A stretch of 41,974 nt of DNA from Sinomonas cellulolyticus (lineage in GTDB: Bacteria; Actinomycetota; Actinomycetes; Actinomycetales; Micrococcaceae). The stretch is from positions 1 through 41,974 of the forward strand of contig NZ_BNCM01000020.1 in NCBI RefSeq assembly GCF_014656475.1, read 5' to 3'. Below, piece by piece: positions 1 through 8,585 of the stretch (position 1 is its first letter; the number at the start of each line of letters is the position of its first letter). The position numbers and the translations under genes were made by a program. Below the pieces are notes generated by a model that saw only the letters and a program-made list of their open reading frames with translations, searched no databases and was not told the DNA's origin.

Positions 1-754
1 CTACTCTTGTACACGGCAGCCCAGACAGCATGCTGAACACCGCCACCACGCCCAAAGTGGAAGACCCGGCATCGGAGATTACCCCCAGCCCCCGGTCAGT
101 CAGACGGTGGGGCCACCGTGGCCCACCGTCAAGGGCGAACTGGAAGGCACGAGAACCTGCCGCCCAGCTCCGCCCGAACTCGTGCACATGCCTGGAACGC
201 ATCAGGGAACTGCGGTGCCTCGCGGAGGATCCCGGCCAACCCACTGTGCTGTGCTCCACGACCGCGCGACGGCGGAACTGGTGGGGGATCGATGGGGGTG
301 CCGGAGCGTACTGGGCAGGACGCCGCCCGGCTGGTGGCATCCGAGACGCAGACCCCACCGGTTTGGAACATCTCGCCGCCAAGGCGCTCGCACGCGTCCG
401 CATCGGACAAAACGTCTCGGGCACCTCCACAATGCACGGACCCGCAGGGGTCGCGATGACTGTCCAGGCACCTGTGCTGACCTGGGACGAGTTTGCCGGC
501 ACCGCCATGGCGGGCGTCCTGGATGGCCGTCGGCGAGCATAAGCCCGGGTCGCGCGGTGCCGCCACCGTGGCGGCACCGTCGGCCGCCATCACGAGGGAG
601 ACCGTGGCGCTCCTGTACACAGCGTCTTCAGTCCCCACGAGTCCCCCTCATGCCGCTGATACGATCCGAACGCTCCCGTTCGGCACCGCTCTTGTCCCGT
701 TGCGTTCCGCCCAGCTGAGCCCAGTGTCGCGCATAGACACGCTGCGAGGGAAGA
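1..754. other. Gene-poor left edge, no convincing CDS
   Basis: Several overlapping open frames cross this stretch on both strands. None shows a recognisable domain, a good ribosome binding site with a sensible start, or protein-like composition; they are rich in Arg, Pro and Gly, as expected of random GC-rich sequence. A perfect 10-bp inverted repeat with a 3-nt loop lies at 556-578. A 6-bp stem (CCGAAC...GTTCGG) lies at 667-684, just downstream of the integrase stop, and could end its transcript. The stretch probably belongs to the integrated element whose integrase follows. A decayed gene cannot be excluded. Confidence 0.5.
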
Positions 755-1936
755 TCAGGCGTCCTTGGCGAAGGCGCGCTCGAGCATCTGGGCGGTGGCG
801 GGGTTCACCATCTCGTTGCGGCGGATGTAGTGCTGGATCGTGATCTTCGGATCGGTGTGGCCGAGCAGCTCGGCGGCGAGGTCGACGCCGGCCTGGGCGC
901 TGATCGCGGTCGCGACGGTCCGGCGGAACATGTGCGGGGTAACGCCGGTGATCCCGGCCAGGTCCATCACGTGGCGCAGCTGGCGGCGGACGTTGTTCGT
1001 CGTCAGCGGCGTCCCCTCCCTGCTGCAGAACAGCAGCGCGTCGACCGACGGGTCCTCCAGCTTCGCCAGCCGGCGCCGCACGGCCTCGGCGGTGAACGAC
1101 GGGATCGCCACAGCCCGGCGGGACTTCGCCGTCTTCGGATGGTCCTGCCGCACGGTCGGCTCGCCCCGGTGGCTGACGATGGTGCCGGCGATCCGGATCG
1201 AGGGCGGTGCCCCGGTGATGTCGACGTCGCGGCGGCGGATGGCCAGGACCTCCCCGATCCGGGCCGAGGTGCCCAGCATGACCTCCACAATCGCTCCCAG
1301 CTGGCCGTCCGGCCTCGGCCCGGAGGCCGATCGGCCGGCCTCCCAGTAGGCGATCGCAGCGCGGATCGCGTTGACCTCCGCTGGGGTGAGCGCGTCCGGG
1401 GTCCTGGCGGGGCGGTGGAGGCGGGCGACATGGTCGACCGGGTTGCGCGGCAGCACCTCGTGGCGGACGGCCAGGGCGAGGGCGAGCCGGAGGACGACGC
1501 GGGCGTGCTTGGCCTTTGCGTAGGACTGCTTCGCGAGCTGCTTGAAGAACTGGTCGCAGCGGGCGACGCCGATCTCCCGGAGCGTGAGCCCGGCGAAGGC
1601 GGGGAGCACGAGGGTGCGCATGTCGCGCTCGTAGAGCTGCCTGGTCGCGGTCGCGAGCCGGCCCTCGAGGTCGATGTCCTCGAGCCAGTACTCGACCAGG
1701 TCGGGGAAGGGGCTGTCGGGCGCGAGTATTCCCGTGGTCGGGGCGAGCAGGTTGCGGTCGGCGCATTTCGCCTTCAGCGCCCGTGTCGCGGCCGCCGCGC
1801 TTTCGGCGCTGGCCTGCACGAGCCGCGCGACGCCGTCCCAGTCCCGGTAGCGGGTGCGGGCCTCGACCCGTCCGCTCGGAAGGCGCCGGGTGGTGATCTC
1901 GCCGTAGGTGCCGATCGTCAGGCGCGGGCGGCTCAT
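755..1936 (-). CDS. Tyrosine-type site-specific integrase
   Basis: A 393-residue phage/ICE-type tyrosine recombinase that would integrate and excise a mobile element by cutting and rejoining DNA through a 3'-phosphotyrosine. The N-terminal arm- and core-binding region spans about residues 1-175, with a SAM-like core-binding part near 75-165. The catalytic domain spans about 180-390. The active-site set appears intact: Arg226 in TSARIGEVL, Lys268 or Lys271 in the beta-hairpin, His335-x-x-Arg338 in HMFRR, His360 in LLGH and nucleophile Tyr370 in QHY. It lies 4 bp downstream of an excisionase-like gene on the same strand, so the two are likely co-transcribed. The family is certain. The element it serves mostly lies left of the window or is decayed. 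Confidence 0.93.
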   Translation of the reverse strand: MSRPRLTIGTYGEITTRRLPSGRVEARTRYRDWDGVARLVQASAESAAAATRALKAKCADRNLLAPTTGILAPDSPFPDLVEYWLEDIDLEGRLATATRQLYERDMRTLVLPAFAGLTLREIGVARCDQFFKQLAKQSYAKAKHARVVLRLALALAVRHEVLPRNPVDHVARLHRPARTPDALTPAEVNAIRAAIAYWEAGRSASGPRPDGQLGAIVEVMLGTSARIGEVLAIRRRDVDITGAPPSIRIAGTIVSHRGEPTVRQDHPKTAKSRRAVAIPSFTAEAVRRRLAKLEDPSVDALLFCSREGTPLTTNNVRRQLRHVMDLAGITGVTPHMFRRTVATAISAQAGVDLAAELLGHTDPKITIQHYIRRNEMVNPATAQMLERAFAKDA

Positions 1937-1940
1937 CCCG

Positions 1941-2180
1941 TCACCGCCGATCCGGCGACGACGACGGCGCGGGATCGCGCTGCGCCTCGATCCAGACGGT
2001 CACGTCGGCCACTGCGAACTTGAGGTGTTTGCCGAACCGGTATGCGCGGGGCCCGAGGCCGCGGGCGCGCCAGTCGTAGATCGTCGAGACCGGGACGCCG
2101 AGATAGGCCGAGAGCTCGCGGATGTCGAGCAGCGGCGGCAGGCCGGTCAGGGGGTGCGGGAGGGGTGCTGGAGTGGTCAT
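1941..2180 (-). CDS. Excisionase-like helix-turn-helix protein
   Basis: A 79-residue protein with a MerR/AlpA-like winged helix (HTH_17 type). The motif spans about residues 18-68: LLDIRELSAYLGVPVSTIYD is followed by a WRARGLGPRAYRFGKHLKF wing and the usual VADVTVWIEAQ end. Such proteins act as excisionases or regulators beside tyrosine integrases: they bend attachment-site DNA and bias recombination towards excision. The stop lies 4 bp before the integrase start, so the pair reads as xis-int. The predicted target DNA (att-like 16-mer and 8-bp direct repeats) lies just upstream of its start. The fold is clear; the excisionase role is inferred from position. Confidence 0.85.
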   Translation of the reverse strand: MTTPAPLPHPLTGLPPLLDIRELSAYLGVPVSTIYDWRARGLGPRAYRFGKHLKFAVADVTVWIEAQRDPAPSSSPDRR

Positions 2181-2264
2181 GCCCGGCAGGTGCGCCGGAC
2201 GTCCCGGCCCGACCGTGGGTGTCCGGGAGGAACGCCGCCGGGCCGGACGAGGGGGCCGCGAGAG

Positions 2265-2284
2265 CCCCTTCTGGGAGGGGTTTT
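2265..2284 (+). terminator. Weak hairpin followed by T4
   Basis: A 6-bp stem (CCCCTT/GAGGGG, one G-T pair) with loop CTGG is followed immediately by TTTT on the plus strand. It looks like a small intrinsic terminator, but no plus-strand gene precedes it. It may insulate the element from outside transcription or be chance. Confidence 0.3.
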
Positions 2285-2301
2285 AGATGGGTATTAGATG
2301 G
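2283..2301. repeat. Two TTAGATGG direct repeats, 11 bp apart
   Basis: TTAGATGG occurs at 2283-2290 and 2294-2301, one helical turn apart, directly beside the tRNA-3'-end-like 16-mer and upstream of the excisionase-like gene. Repeats at helical spacing beside an attachment core are typical of excisionase or integrase arm sites. The role is inferred only from position. Confidence 0.4.
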
Positions 2302-2303
2302 CC

Positions 2304-2319
2304 GGTTCAAATCTCACCA
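2304..2319 (+). other. Putative attachment site (tRNA 3'-end-like 16-mer)
   Basis: GGTTCAAATCTCACCA on the plus strand has the shape of the 3' end of a tRNA: T-loop TTCAAAT, 3' half of the T stem and acceptor, and CCA. The bases upstream (GGCC) cannot complete a T stem, and no other tRNA part precedes it. That is what remains at the far side of an element integrated into a tRNA gene. It differs from the 3' end of the neighbouring tRNA-Pro, which is on the other strand. The intact target tRNA would be expected left of this window, on the plus strand. Confidence 0.45.
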
Positions 2320-2325
2320 ACTGAA

Positions 2326-2357
2326 AGGCCGCGGGAACCCTTGGGTTTCCGCGGCCT
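2326..2357 (-). terminator. Intrinsic terminator of tRNA-Pro
   Basis: A 15-bp inverted repeat (AGGCCGCGG...CCGCGGCCT, one G-T wobble) with a 2-nt spacer, followed on the minus strand by TTTCAGTT. It begins 3 bp after the encoded CCA of the tRNA, as expected for a monocistronic tRNA terminator. Confidence 0.75.
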
Positions 2358-2359
2358 CG

Positions 2360-2436
<77 letters not shown>

Positions 2437-2484
2437 AACATCACCCGGCGTTCCCGCTCTCGCGGCCGGCCAAGCAACCGCTTC

Positions 2485-2490
2485 AGCATA
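2485..2490 (-). promoter_or_regulatory. Possible -10 box of tRNA-Pro
   Basis: TATGCT on the minus strand, about 48 bp upstream of the mature tRNA 5' end, fits a -10 hexamer. No convincing -35 box is seen at standard spacing. The remaining 2437-2629 holds nothing else recognisable. Confidence 0.3.
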
Positions 2491-2629
2491 TCGGAACAGG
2501 GACGATCGCGCGAATCGAGCACGTCCTGGCGAGCCCGTCTGGCATGCCCCCGATGAGGAGTTTCTGAGGCTCGAGCAGTGCCCGCGACAGCAGCGATCTC
2601 ATGGAGGCCTCAATGCCATCACCGGCAGG

Positions 2630-4879
2630 TCAGGCCTTGGCCTCCTCCAGATCAGGAGCCCGCTCGGTCACGCTCGGCACTTGCCCGGTGGTCACGTCCA
2701 CAGGCGGGGTGAGCATCGACGATGCGGAGTGCTCGGTCGAGTAGGCGAGGAAGCCCAGATGCGCCTCGTAGCGGTCGATCACGTCGTCGATGATCTGCTG
2801 CCTCGTCACGCCCATGAGGTCGTAGCCCTCTGAACCGGTCTGCGTGAACACCTCGAGCCGATAGTAGACGTCCTCCTCTGGATTCACGCGGCCGCCGAAC
2901 ATCGGCACGGCCGCAGCCACGGCCGCCACCTCGTAGTGGAAACTGCGGTACTCGTCCATGCTCACCACGAGCGAATGCTTTGGTATGCCCGTGTCCTCGT
3001 CCGGTGTGGTGACGAGCCTGGCCTCGTAGCCCTGCTTGGTGAACTCGGTCGCCACGTCCTCCAGAGCGGGCTGGACCGTGCGCTGCATGAACAGTGCCAC
3101 GGCCTTCTTCGATGGGTAGGCGCGGAGGCCAGCGAGGCGCTGGCGCCAGCTGCGCTCCGGCACGGCACCGCCATGGGCCGCGGTGCTCTTCCGCCTCAGC
3201 ACGTGGCCCTCGCGCTCGGCGCGTTCCATCCGGAGCGCCTTCGAGAACGAGGCCATCACGAGGTAGGCGATGACCGTGACCGGCAGGGCGAAGATCAGCG
3301 TGGCGTATTCCATGGTTGTCACGCCGCCGGCTACGAGCATGGCCACCGTGAGGACGGCGGTGAGCACAGCCCAGAAGATCCGCAGCCACTTCGCCCCGTC
3401 CTGGCCGGGATTCGGGATGGACGAGGAGAAGTTGGACATCACCATGGCGCCCGAGTTGGCGCTCGTGAGGTAGAACAGGAGCCCGGACAGCGTCGCGAGG
3501 CCGATCAGGAACGGCGCCCCAGGGAACATCTGAAGCAGGGCGTACCAGCCCTGTTCGGGGCTCTCCATCGCGAGGTTCGCGAAGTCCACGTTGCCGTGGA
3601 TCACCTCGTACAGGGCGCTGTTGCCGAAGATCGCCACAATGAGCAGATCGCACAGCACGGGCGCGGTGATCGCCGCGATGACGAACTCGCGCAGCGTGCG
3701 GCCGCGGGAGATCCGTGCCAGGAACAGGCCGACGAACGGGCCCCACGCAAGCCAGAACGCCCAGAAGAACAGGGTCCACACCGCCATCCAGGAGGAGCCG
3801 CCGTCCTGGTACGCGAACGTCTGCAGGGTGCGCTCGGGAAGTGTGGCCATGAAGCGGCCGATGTTCTCCACGGTCGCGTTGAGCACGAACGAGGTCTGCC
3901 CGGTCACGAGGATGTAGAGCAGGAGCGCTCCGGCGCTCCACAGGTTCAGCTCGGAGATCAGCCGGATGCCCTTGTCCACGCCGGATGTGCAGGCGGCGAT
4001 GGTCATGGCCACCGCCACAACCACGAGGGCGATCTGCAGCCCCAGCCCCTGCTCGAGGCCGAACAGGAGCGAGAAGCCCACGTTCAGGAGCACCACGCCG
4101 ATGCCCATCGACGTCGCCACACCGAAGACGGTCCCGACCAGCGCGAACACGTCGATCGTGTCCCCGATCGCTCCGCGCACGCGCTTGCCCAGCAGCGGGT
4201 ACAGCGCAGCACGGATCGACAGCGGCATGCCCCAGCGGTACGCGAAGTACCCCATCGCCATGCCGAGCAGCGCGTACATGGCCCACCCGGCGATCCCGTA
4301 GTGGAACATCGTCCAGACCACCGCGTCCTGCGCGGCCTCGGGCGTCTGCCCTGCCCCCGACGGCGGGGCCATGTACTGGGTGATGGGCCCGGTCACGGAG
4401 TAGAAGAGCATGTCGATGCCCACTCCGGCGGCGAACAGCATCGACACCCACGTGAAGAGGCCGTACTGCGGCCGCGAGTGATCGGGACCCAGCCGGACGC
4501 CGCCCTCCTTGGACAGGGCAACCCAGAGCACGAACACGATCACGAGGGCCACGGTGAGCACGTAGAACCAGCCGAGGTTTGTCGCGATCCACTCCACGAC
4601 GGCATGCATGGTGCCGGCTGCGTTCGCCGGCGTGGCCATGGCCCAGACAGAGAAGGCGACGATGATGGCGGAGGCGATGATGAACACCCGCCAGCGGACT
4701 CTGGGTCCTCGACTCTCCGCGAACTCCTGCGGTCCCCGGCTCAGCTCACTGCTGGAGACAGGAGGTCTGCCCTCGTCACCGCCGCCGCGGCGACGTTCGG
4801 TGCCCCCGAGTCGGCTGCGCTCGATCGCCTTCTGGGGCGAGCCGTTGTCGATGCCCTGAATGTCCGCTGTTCCTGCCAC
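2630..4879 (-). CDS. betT: BCCT-family choline/glycine betaine transporter
   Basis: A 749-residue secondary transporter of the betaine/choline/carnitine family, importing compatible solutes (or choline for betaine synthesis) with H+ or Na+. A basic cytosolic tail (1-62) precedes about 12 membrane segments (about 63-550). The family signature WTLFFWAFWLAWGPFVGLF lies at about 368-386, followed by ARISRGRTLREF. AAGVGIDMLFYS at about 150-161 matches the glycine-rich unwound helix. The cytosolic C-terminal domain is long (about 560-749), as in E. coli BetT rather than short BetP-type tails, and may sense osmolality. The start is GTG, 4 bp after a perfect AGGAGG. The gene is monocistronic; no bet oxidation genes lie nearby. 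Family certain, substrate likely. Confidence 0.92.
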   Translation of the reverse strand: MAGTADIQGIDNGSPQKAIERSRLGGTERRRGGGDEGRPPVSSSELSRGPQEFAESRGPRVRWRVFIIASAIIVAFSVWAMATPANAAGTMHAVVEWIATNLGWFYVLTVALVIVFVLWVALSKEGGVRLGPDHSRPQYGLFTWVSMLFAAGVGIDMLFYSVTGPITQYMAPPSGAGQTPEAAQDAVVWTMFHYGIAGWAMYALLGMAMGYFAYRWGMPLSIRAALYPLLGKRVRGAIGDTIDVFALVGTVFGVATSMGIGVVLLNVGFSLLFGLEQGLGLQIALVVVAVAMTIAACTSGVDKGIRLISELNLWSAGALLLYILVTGQTSFVLNATVENIGRFMATLPERTLQTFAYQDGGSSWMAVWTLFFWAFWLAWGPFVGLFLARISRGRTLREFVIAAITAPVLCDLLIVAIFGNSALYEVIHGNVDFANLAMESPEQGWYALLQMFPGAPFLIGLATLSGLLFYLTSANSGAMVMSNFSSSIPNPGQDGAKWLRIFWAVLTAVLTVAMLVAGGVTTMEYATLIFALPVTVIAYLVMASFSKALRMERAEREGHVLRRKSTAAHGGAVPERSWRQRLAGLRAYPSKKAVALFMQRTVQPALEDVATEFTKQGYEARLVTTPDEDTGIPKHSLVVSMDEYRSFHYEVAAVAAAVPMFGGRVNPEEDVYYRLEVFTQTGSEGYDLMGVTRQQIIDDVIDRYEAHLGFLAYSTEHSASSMLTPPVDVTTGQVPSVTERAPDLEEAKA

Positions 4880-5002
4880 TCATCCTCCTGATCTGTGGCA
4901 GGACGCCAGACCGGAAACCAGCGCGCGGAAGCAGCCTCGCTTGTCGAGAAGGGACACTCGGACCGTCCGCCATAAGAAAGGGGACGTCCTACCAACCTAT
5001 CC

Positions 5003-5008
5003 ATTGTA
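5003..5008 (-). promoter_or_regulatory. Candidate -10 box for betT
   Basis: TACAAT on the minus strand lies 123 bp upstream of the betT start and just below the der terminator. It is near consensus, but the -35 position is poor. It would give a leader of about 115 nt. No known riboswitch fold was recognised in that leader. Confidence 0.35.
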
Positions 5009-5018
5009 GACCGGTCCT

Positions 5019-5072
5019 GCGCACGACGGCTGTGACGCAGCCCGCGAGGGGCACGTCACCGCCGTCGTGCGC
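5019..5072 (-). terminator. Terminator hairpin after der
   Basis: Arms at 5019-5036 and 5055-5072 pair over 17 of 18 positions (core GCACGACGGC/GCCGTCGTGC) around an 18-nt loop. There is no long T-tract, which is common in actinobacterial terminators. It lies 36 bp past the der stop and separates the rluB-tyrA-cmk-der operon from betT. Confidence 0.7.
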
Positions 5073-5107
5073 GCGTCCGCAAGGACTGCGCAGCTCCTAC
5101 TCGGGCC

Positions 5108-6667
5108 CTACTTCTTCTTCGCGCGGCGCTCCCTCACGCGCATGCTGATCTCGATCGGCGTGCCCTCGAAGCCGAACGTCTCGCGCAGCCGGCGGGTGAT
5201 GAAGCGGCGGTAGCCCGGATCGAGGAAGCCGGTGGTGAACAGCACGAACTTCGGCGGCCGGCTCTGCGCCTGGGTGCCGAAGAGGATGCGGGGCTGCTTG
5301 CCGCCGCGGACGGGGTGCGGGTGCGCGGCTACGAGCACGCCGAGGAAGGCATTGAGCCGGCCGGTGGGAATGCGGGTGTCCCAGCCGGCGAGCGCCTTCT
5401 CGAGGGCTGGCACGAGGCGGTCCTTGTGCCAGCCGGTCTTGGCGGAGATGTTCACGCGCGGTGCCCACTCGACGTGCGCGAGGTCCTTCTCGATCTCGCG
5501 CTCGAGCCAGCGGCGCCGCTCGTCGTCCATGAGGTCCCACTTGTTGAACGCGATGACGAGGGCGCGGCCCGACTCGATCGCGAGGGCGAGGATGCGCACG
5601 TCCTGCTCGGAGAGCACCTCGTCCGCCCCGAGGAGCACGACGGCGACCTCCGCCTTCTCGAGGGCGGCCTGCGTCCGAAGTGACGCGTAGTACTCGGCGC
5701 CCTGCGCCATGTGCTGACGGCGACGGATGCCCGCCGTGTCCACGAAGCGCCAGGTCTTCCCGCCCAGCTCGATGTACTCGTCGACCGGGTCCCGCGTGGT
5801 TCCTGCGATCTCGTTCACGACGGCGCGCTCGGAGCCGGCGAGCTTGTTCAGCAGCGAGGACTTTCCCACATTGGGGCGCCCGATCAGAGCCACGCGCCGG
5901 GGACCGCCGGTGCGCTCGACGCCGGCGATCGCCGAGAACTCGGGCAGCACCTCGAGCGCGGCGTCGAGGAGGTCCGCCACACCGCGGCCGTGCAGGGCCG
6001 AGACGGGATACGGCTGCCCGAACCCGAGTCCCCACAGCGCTGCGGCGTCAGCCTCCTGGGCGAAGTCGTCGACCTTGTTGGCCACGAGCAGCACAGGCTT
6101 CTTGGACTTGCGCAGCATGCGCATCACGAGCTCGTCGGTCGCGGTGGCACCCACGGTCGCGTCGACCACGAAGAGCACGGCATCCGCCATGCTCACGGCG
6201 ATCTCCGCCTGCTCGGCGACCATCGCGTGAATGCCCTTGGCGTCGTGCTCCCACCCGCCGGTATCCACGAGGGTGAACTTCCGGCCGGTCCACTCCCCCG
6301 GATACGAGACCCGGTCACGCGTGACGCCGGGGACGTCCTCGACGACGGCCTCGCGCCGCCCGAGAATGCGATTCACGAGCGTGGACTTGCCCACGTTCGG
6401 GCGGCCGATGATCGCCAGGACGGGGTCCATGCGGGTAGGCGTGTCAGCGTCCCACTCGTCGGAGCCGCCCTCGAGGAGGCGGGTGTCCTCCTCATCGAGG
6501 TCGTAGTCCGCGAGGCCCGCCCGCAGGGTCGCGGCGCGCTGTTCGGCCTCGGCCTCGTCCATCGCCGCGAGATGCTCGGCGACCTCGTCGGAGCCCTCGG
6601 GGACGTACTCGTCGTTCCCGTTCTCCTCGGCGGCCCCCGAGGACGCTGTGTCCAGGGATTCGGTCAT
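5108..6667 (-). CDS. der: Ribosome-assembly GTPase Der (EngA)
   Basis: A 519-residue double-GTPase needed for maturation of the 50S subunit. An acidic N-terminal extension (about 1-80, probably disordered) precedes G domain 1 (P-loop GRPNVGKST 88-96, DTGG 135-138, NKVD 197-200) and G domain 2 (GRPNVGKSS 263-271, DTAG 310-313, NKWD 375-378). A C-terminal KH-like domain (about 430-519) binds rRNA and ends in a basic KKK tail. ATG follows AAGGAG by 6 nt. It is the last gene of the rluB-tyrA-cmk-der operon. The N-terminal extension is longer than in E. coli Der but normal for actinobacteria. Confidence 0.97.
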   Translation of the reverse strand: MTESLDTASSGAAEENGNDEYVPEGSDEVAEHLAAMDEAEAEQRAATLRAGLADYDLDEEDTRLLEGGSDEWDADTPTRMDPVLAIIGRPNVGKSTLVNRILGRREAVVEDVPGVTRDRVSYPGEWTGRKFTLVDTGGWEHDAKGIHAMVAEQAEIAVSMADAVLFVVDATVGATATDELVMRMLRKSKKPVLLVANKVDDFAQEADAAALWGLGFGQPYPVSALHGRGVADLLDAALEVLPEFSAIAGVERTGGPRRVALIGRPNVGKSSLLNKLAGSERAVVNEIAGTTRDPVDEYIELGGKTWRFVDTAGIRRRQHMAQGAEYYASLRTQAALEKAEVAVVLLGADEVLSEQDVRILALAIESGRALVIAFNKWDLMDDERRRWLEREIEKDLAHVEWAPRVNISAKTGWHKDRLVPALEKALAGWDTRIPTGRLNAFLGVLVAAHPHPVRGGKQPRILFGTQAQSRPPKFVLFTTGFLDPGYRRFITRRLRETFGFEGTPIEISMRVRERRAKKK

Positions 6668-6698
6668 TGCTGTCTCCTTGAAAGTCTTTCGGCCGGGC

Positions 6699-7475
6699 TC
6701 AGGCGCCGGCCGGGCGGCTCACGGCCGCGTGCACGACGCCGAGCACGGCGTCGATCGTCTGGTCGAAGTCGAGGTCGGACGAGTCCACGGTGAACACGCC
6801 GTCCGCGGCCTGGGTGAAGCTCGCGACGGTCGAGTCCTTGGCGTCGCGCGCCACGACCTGCTCGTGCAGCTGCTCGGCGCTCTGGGTGCCACCCAGCTGT
6901 GCGCCCCTCCGGCGCAGACGCGCCTCCTCGGACGCCGTGAGCAGGATCCGCACCTCGGCGTCGCGTGCCACGACCGTGGTGATGTCCCGGCCCTCGACAA
7001 CCATGCGCCGGCCGTGGGCGGCGACGATCGCACGCTGGCGGCGGATCAGTTCGTCCCGGACGCCGAGGTTGGTGGCCACGGCGCTGACGGCCGCGGAGAT
7101 CCGGGGTTCGCGGATGGCGGCGGTGACATCGGTCATGCCGTGGGGGCCGCGCACGAGGACGCGCTCGACGTCGGGGCTCGTGCTCAGCTCGAGGTCGAGC
7201 CCTCGCGCTGCGGCTTCCACCGCAGCTCCGTCAGCAAGGTCGAGGCCCTGCTCGAGGCAGTCCCACGCGACCGCGCGGTACATCGCACCCGTGTCGAGGT
7301 ACGCGAGGCGAAGGCGCCTCGCAACCTCCTTCGACACGCTCGACTTCCCCGAGCCCGAGGGCCCATCGATCGCGACGACGAGCGGCCGCCCCAGCCGGAG
7401 AGGTTCGGTGCCGGGCACCGGTGTGTACCGGACGGACGTCCCCTGAGCCGTGCTCTGAGAATTCAGTTCCGTCAT
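6699..7475 (-). CDS. cmk: Cytidylate kinase
   Basis: Phosphorylates CMP and dCMP with ATP, feeding CDP/dCDP synthesis and recycling CMP from lipid and RNA turnover. The P-loop GPSGSGKS lies at about 38-45, followed by the CMP-binding YLDTGAMYR motif and the EGRDITTVV motif that contacts phosphate; the LID region is near RLRRRGAQL. The open frame extends to 7490, but ATG at 7475 overlaps the tyrA stop as ATGA, and the extra five residues are not conserved-looking. I therefore use 7475 (258 residues). The N-terminal 25 residues before the fold are an actinobacterial-style extension. The pairing cmk-der is widely conserved. Confidence 0.95.
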   Translation of the reverse strand: MTELNSQSTAQGTSVRYTPVPGTEPLRLGRPLVVAIDGPSGSGKSSVSKEVARRLRLAYLDTGAMYRAVAWDCLEQGLDLADGAAVEAAARGLDLELSTSPDVERVLVRGPHGMTDVTAAIREPRISAAVSAVATNLGVRDELIRRQRAIVAAHGRRMVVEGRDITTVVARDAEVRILLTASEEARLRRRGAQLGGTQSAEQLHEQVVARDAKDSTVASFTQAADGVFTVDSSDLDFDQTIDAVLGVVHAAVSRPAGA

Positions 7476-8572
7476 TGCAGTACCCGCCATCCGCGCTCCT
7501 CCAGTTCTGCCACCAGTGCATCATGCTTGCTCGGGAGCACGGAGATCTCCACCATGCCCACGTTCCGACCCGACGAGTGGTCGAGGCGGAGGTCCTCGAG
7601 GTTGACCCCGATCTCGCCGATCTCGGTGAGGAGCTTGGCGATCTGGCCCGGCCTGTCGTCCACGAGGACGGTGAGCCACGCGAAGGCCTGCGGGGGCCCG
7701 CCATGCTTGCCGGGGATCCGCGCCACTCCGGCGTTGCCCTCGCTCATGAGCTGTGCCATGTCCAGCCGCGCGCCCGGTGCCCGGGGGGCCTCGAGCGTGC
7801 GGATGAGCCTTGCCACGTCCTCCCGGACACCGTACAGGTGCTCGACGATCTTGTCCGCGTTCGCGCCGAGGATCTGGACCCACAGGCCCGGATCGCTCGC
7901 CGCGATGCGGGTCGTGTCCCGCAGCCCGTTGCCCGCGAGCGCGAGGAGCCTCAGGTCGGTCCCCTGCAGGCGGGAGGCCAGCAGCGAGGACATGACCTGC
8001 GGGAGGTGGCTCACGAGGGCCACCGCCTCGTCGTGCTCGTCGGCGTCGAACTCGACGACGTTTCCGCCGAGGTCCGCGCCGAGTGCTTTGGCGAGGCGAA
8101 CGGCGTCGGGCGCCGATTCCGGTGCCGCGCACACGACCCACGGCATCGACGTGAACAGCTCGCCGCGGGCCGCGACCGGCCCGGACTTCTCCCGGCCGGC
8201 CATGGGGTGCGTGCCCACGTATCTGCTCAGATCGGCACCCCGCTCGCGCAGCTCGGCGGCGATCTGGCCCTTCACGCTCGCGATGTCGACGACGACGGCG
8301 CGGGGCCACCGCTCGAGCGACCGCGCCACGACGTCCGCCGTGACATCCGGCGGCGCGGCCACGACGACGAGTTCCGGCTGCGCGCCGGGATCCGCGTCCA
8401 GTTCAGCCACGGGCCGACCGGCGCCGATGTCCACCGCCACCGCCTGATTGGTCGGCGAGGTGTCCTCGAGGTAGACGGGCACACCCCGGTGCTCGAGTCC
8501 GAGGCCGATGCTCGTTCCGAGGAGTCCCGTGCCGATCACGACCACGGGCCCGTGCAGATGCGTTGCAGCCAT
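7472..8572 (-). CDS. tyrA: Prephenate dehydrogenase with ACT domain
   Basis: A 366-residue enzyme that oxidatively decarboxylates prephenate to 4-hydroxyphenylpyruvate using NAD+, the committed step to tyrosine. The Rossmann motif GTGLLGTS spans 14-21. THPMAGREKSG at 121-131 carries catalytic His122 and the substrate-contacting Arg/Lys/Ser. The C-terminal ACT domain (about 290-360, starting VLVDDRPGQIAKLL) suggests feedback control by tyrosine. The open frame runs on to 8962, but that part reads through rluB in another frame and is not protein-like. ATG 8572, 13 bp after the rluB stop, is the sensible start. The stop overlaps cmk (ATGA), so translation is coupled. Confidence 0.95.
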   Translation of the reverse strand: MAATHLHGPVVVIGTGLLGTSIGLGLEHRGVPVYLEDTSPTNQAVAVDIGAGRPVAELDADPGAQPELVVVAAPPDVTADVVARSLERWPRAVVVDIASVKGQIAAELRERGADLSRYVGTHPMAGREKSGPVAARGELFTSMPWVVCAAPESAPDAVRLAKALGADLGGNVVEFDADEHDEAVALVSHLPQVMSSLLASRLQGTDLRLLALAGNGLRDTTRIAASDPGLWVQILGANADKIVEHLYGVREDVARLIRTLEAPRAPGARLDMAQLMSEGNAGVARIPGKHGGPPQAFAWLTVLVDDRPGQIAKLLTEIGEIGVNLEDLRLDHSSGRNVGMVEISVLPSKHDALVAELEERGWRVLQ

Positions 8573-8585
8573 GCGTGTCCCCGGC

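Noticed and set aside
830..2023. A 397-residue plus-strand frame opposite the integrase
   Set aside because: It is antisense to a clear integrase and excisionase; its Gly/Arg/Asp-rich composition is typical of GC-rich shadow frames.
2936..4891. A 651-residue plus-strand frame opposite betT
   Set aside because: A His/Glu/Arg-rich antisense shadow of the transporter gene; no domain recognised.
4880..5002. Riboswitch in the betT leader
   Set aside because: No conserved riboswitch core could be recognised in about 115 nt; only a possible -10 was noted.
4741..5004. An 87-residue minus-strand frame upstream of betT
   Set aside because: It overlaps the N-terminus of betT in another frame, has no ribosome binding site and no recognisable fold.
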